64,000 bases of DNA from Saccharopolyspora shandongensis (GTDB lineage Bacteria; Actinomycetota; Actinomycetes; Mycobacteriales; Pseudonocardiaceae): contig NZ_FNOK01000032.1 in assembly GCF_900106995.1 (NCBI RefSeq), positions 1 to 64,000 of the forward strand, in the 5' to 3' direction. The translations under genes were made by a program, and so were the position numbers. Positions 63,549-64,000 of this stretch are shown here, one piece after another; the stretch's first letter is position 1; each line of letters begins with the position of its first letter. Below the pieces are notes generated by a model, which saw only the letters and a program-made list of their open reading frames with translations, was not told the DNA's origin and made no database searches.

Positions 63549-64000
63549 GTGAACTCGACCGGTCCCCCGCCGGTGCACGACCGCGCCCGCGGGCTGTTCA
63601 CGGGAGTCGGGCTCGGCGACGCGATGGGTGCGGCGTTCGAAGGCCAACCGTCGGTCACCGAGCTGGCGCTGCTGGAGTTCGAACGCGCCCACCACCAGCT
63701 GCGCTACACCGACGACACCGCGCTGACCATCGCGGTGGCCGAACACCTGCTGGAACGCGCCCGCCGCGGCGGGCACCTGCTCGACGAGGGCGAGCTGGCC
63801 ACCGCCCTGGCCTGCGCCTGGACCCGCGAGCCGTGGCGCGGGTTCGCCGACTCGGCGGCGGCGACGTTCGAGCGGCTCGACTCCGGCATGCCGTGGCGGG
63901 ACGCGGCGGTGTCGGTGTTCCGCGGGCAGGGTTCCTTCGGCAACGGCGCGGCGATGCGCAGCGCGCCGGTGGCGCTGGCCGCGCGAAGCGCCCACCACGC
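63549..64000 (+). CDS. ADP-ribosylglycohydrolase, 3' end cut by the window
   Basis: The first 150 residues of a DraG-family hydrolase that removes ADP-ribose from proteins or small molecules. GLFTGVGLGDAMGAAFEG near residue 16 and LRYTDDTALTIAVAEHL near 55 hold the two-metal Mg2+ ligands (TDDT). GSFGNGAAMRSAPVALA near 135 is the next family motif. The GTG at 63549 follows CGGGAGG. The full length is unknown; family members are about 300 residues. Confidence 0.88.
   Translation, partial: MNSTGPPPVHDRARGLFTGVGLGDAMGAAFEGQPSVTELALLEFERAHHQLRYTDDTALTIAVAEHLLERARRGGHLLDEGELATALACAWTREPWRGFADSAAATFERLDSGMPWRDAAVSVFRGQGSFGNGAAMRSAPVALAARSAHH

Overview
The window is high-GC actinomycete chromosome with very few gaps. 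Gene content points to a mycolate-lacking Pseudonocardiaceae relative, most like Saccharopolyspora. Evidence: a four-gene ergothioneine cluster, two mycothiol-type DinB (TIGR03086) proteins, an XRE/DUF5753 plus DUF397 pair, a gcvH-garA locus ordered as in mycobacteria, and many GTG/TTG starts. The genus is an inference. No rRNA, tRNA, IS element, integrase or CRISPR array was seen.

Layout. 0-5 kb: a small secreted protein, then egtD-egtC-egtB-egtA (ergothioneine) on the minus strand. 5-19 kb: an AcnR-like TetR repressor, a FUSC membrane protein, a PLP decarboxylase-like enzyme, a secreted Slp-type peptidase, a POT peptide transporter, a TIGR03086 protein, two CNNM/CorC transporters behind a long leader, and a Ser/Thr kinase with an extracellular CBM6-like domain. 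18.6-25 kb: an HxlR regulator with an MFS exporter, a frameshifted ArsR-like regulator facing a Bcr/CflA exporter, a second TIGR03086 protein and an acyl-CoA ligase. 25-27.7 kb: an ECF nickel/cobalt importer (cbiM-N-Q-O) with a possible nickel-repressor box. 27.8-35 kb: the glycine-cleavage/cell-regulation locus (gcvP behind a tandem glycine riboswitch, a MerR regulator, a BFN nuclease-like protein, garA, gcvH, a CDP-alcohol phosphotransferase). 35-40 kb: a PrpE-type CoA ligase, a LysR remnant and a GH20 hexosaminidase under a DasR-like site.

40-44.7 kb: a complete 2,3-dihydroxybenzoate module (dhbA-C-E-isochorismatase-aryl carrier protein) behind tandem iron boxes, with no NRPS next to it. 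44.8-50 kb: a TetR/SDR divergent pair around a perfect 33-bp dyad, then matB plus a single-chain carboxyltransferase with a divergent FadR-type regulator. 50-58.7 kb: a VTT membrane protein, an HPII-type catalase, an APC permease, a small-protein/XRE/DUF397 triad, an SDR and an MFS drug exporter. 58.9-62.2 kb: a carnitine catabolic operon (cdhC-cdhA-cdhB) behind an unusual XRE-TetR fusion regulator. The right edge holds a membrane protein and a cut-off ADP-ribosylglycohydrolase.

The most novel signals are two families of dispersed palindromic elements. One is a paired palindrome built on TTTCGCGCGAAA, with its two halves always about 42-44 bp apart; it occurs three times just 3' of genes. The other is a hairpin with a conserved CATAGCAGC loop and a compensatory stem change; it occurs twice, both times between convergent genes. 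Further candidates are the XRE-TetR carnitine regulator, the CBM6-like receptor kinase, the matB-carboxyltransferase pair and the unidentified leader of the CNNM operon.
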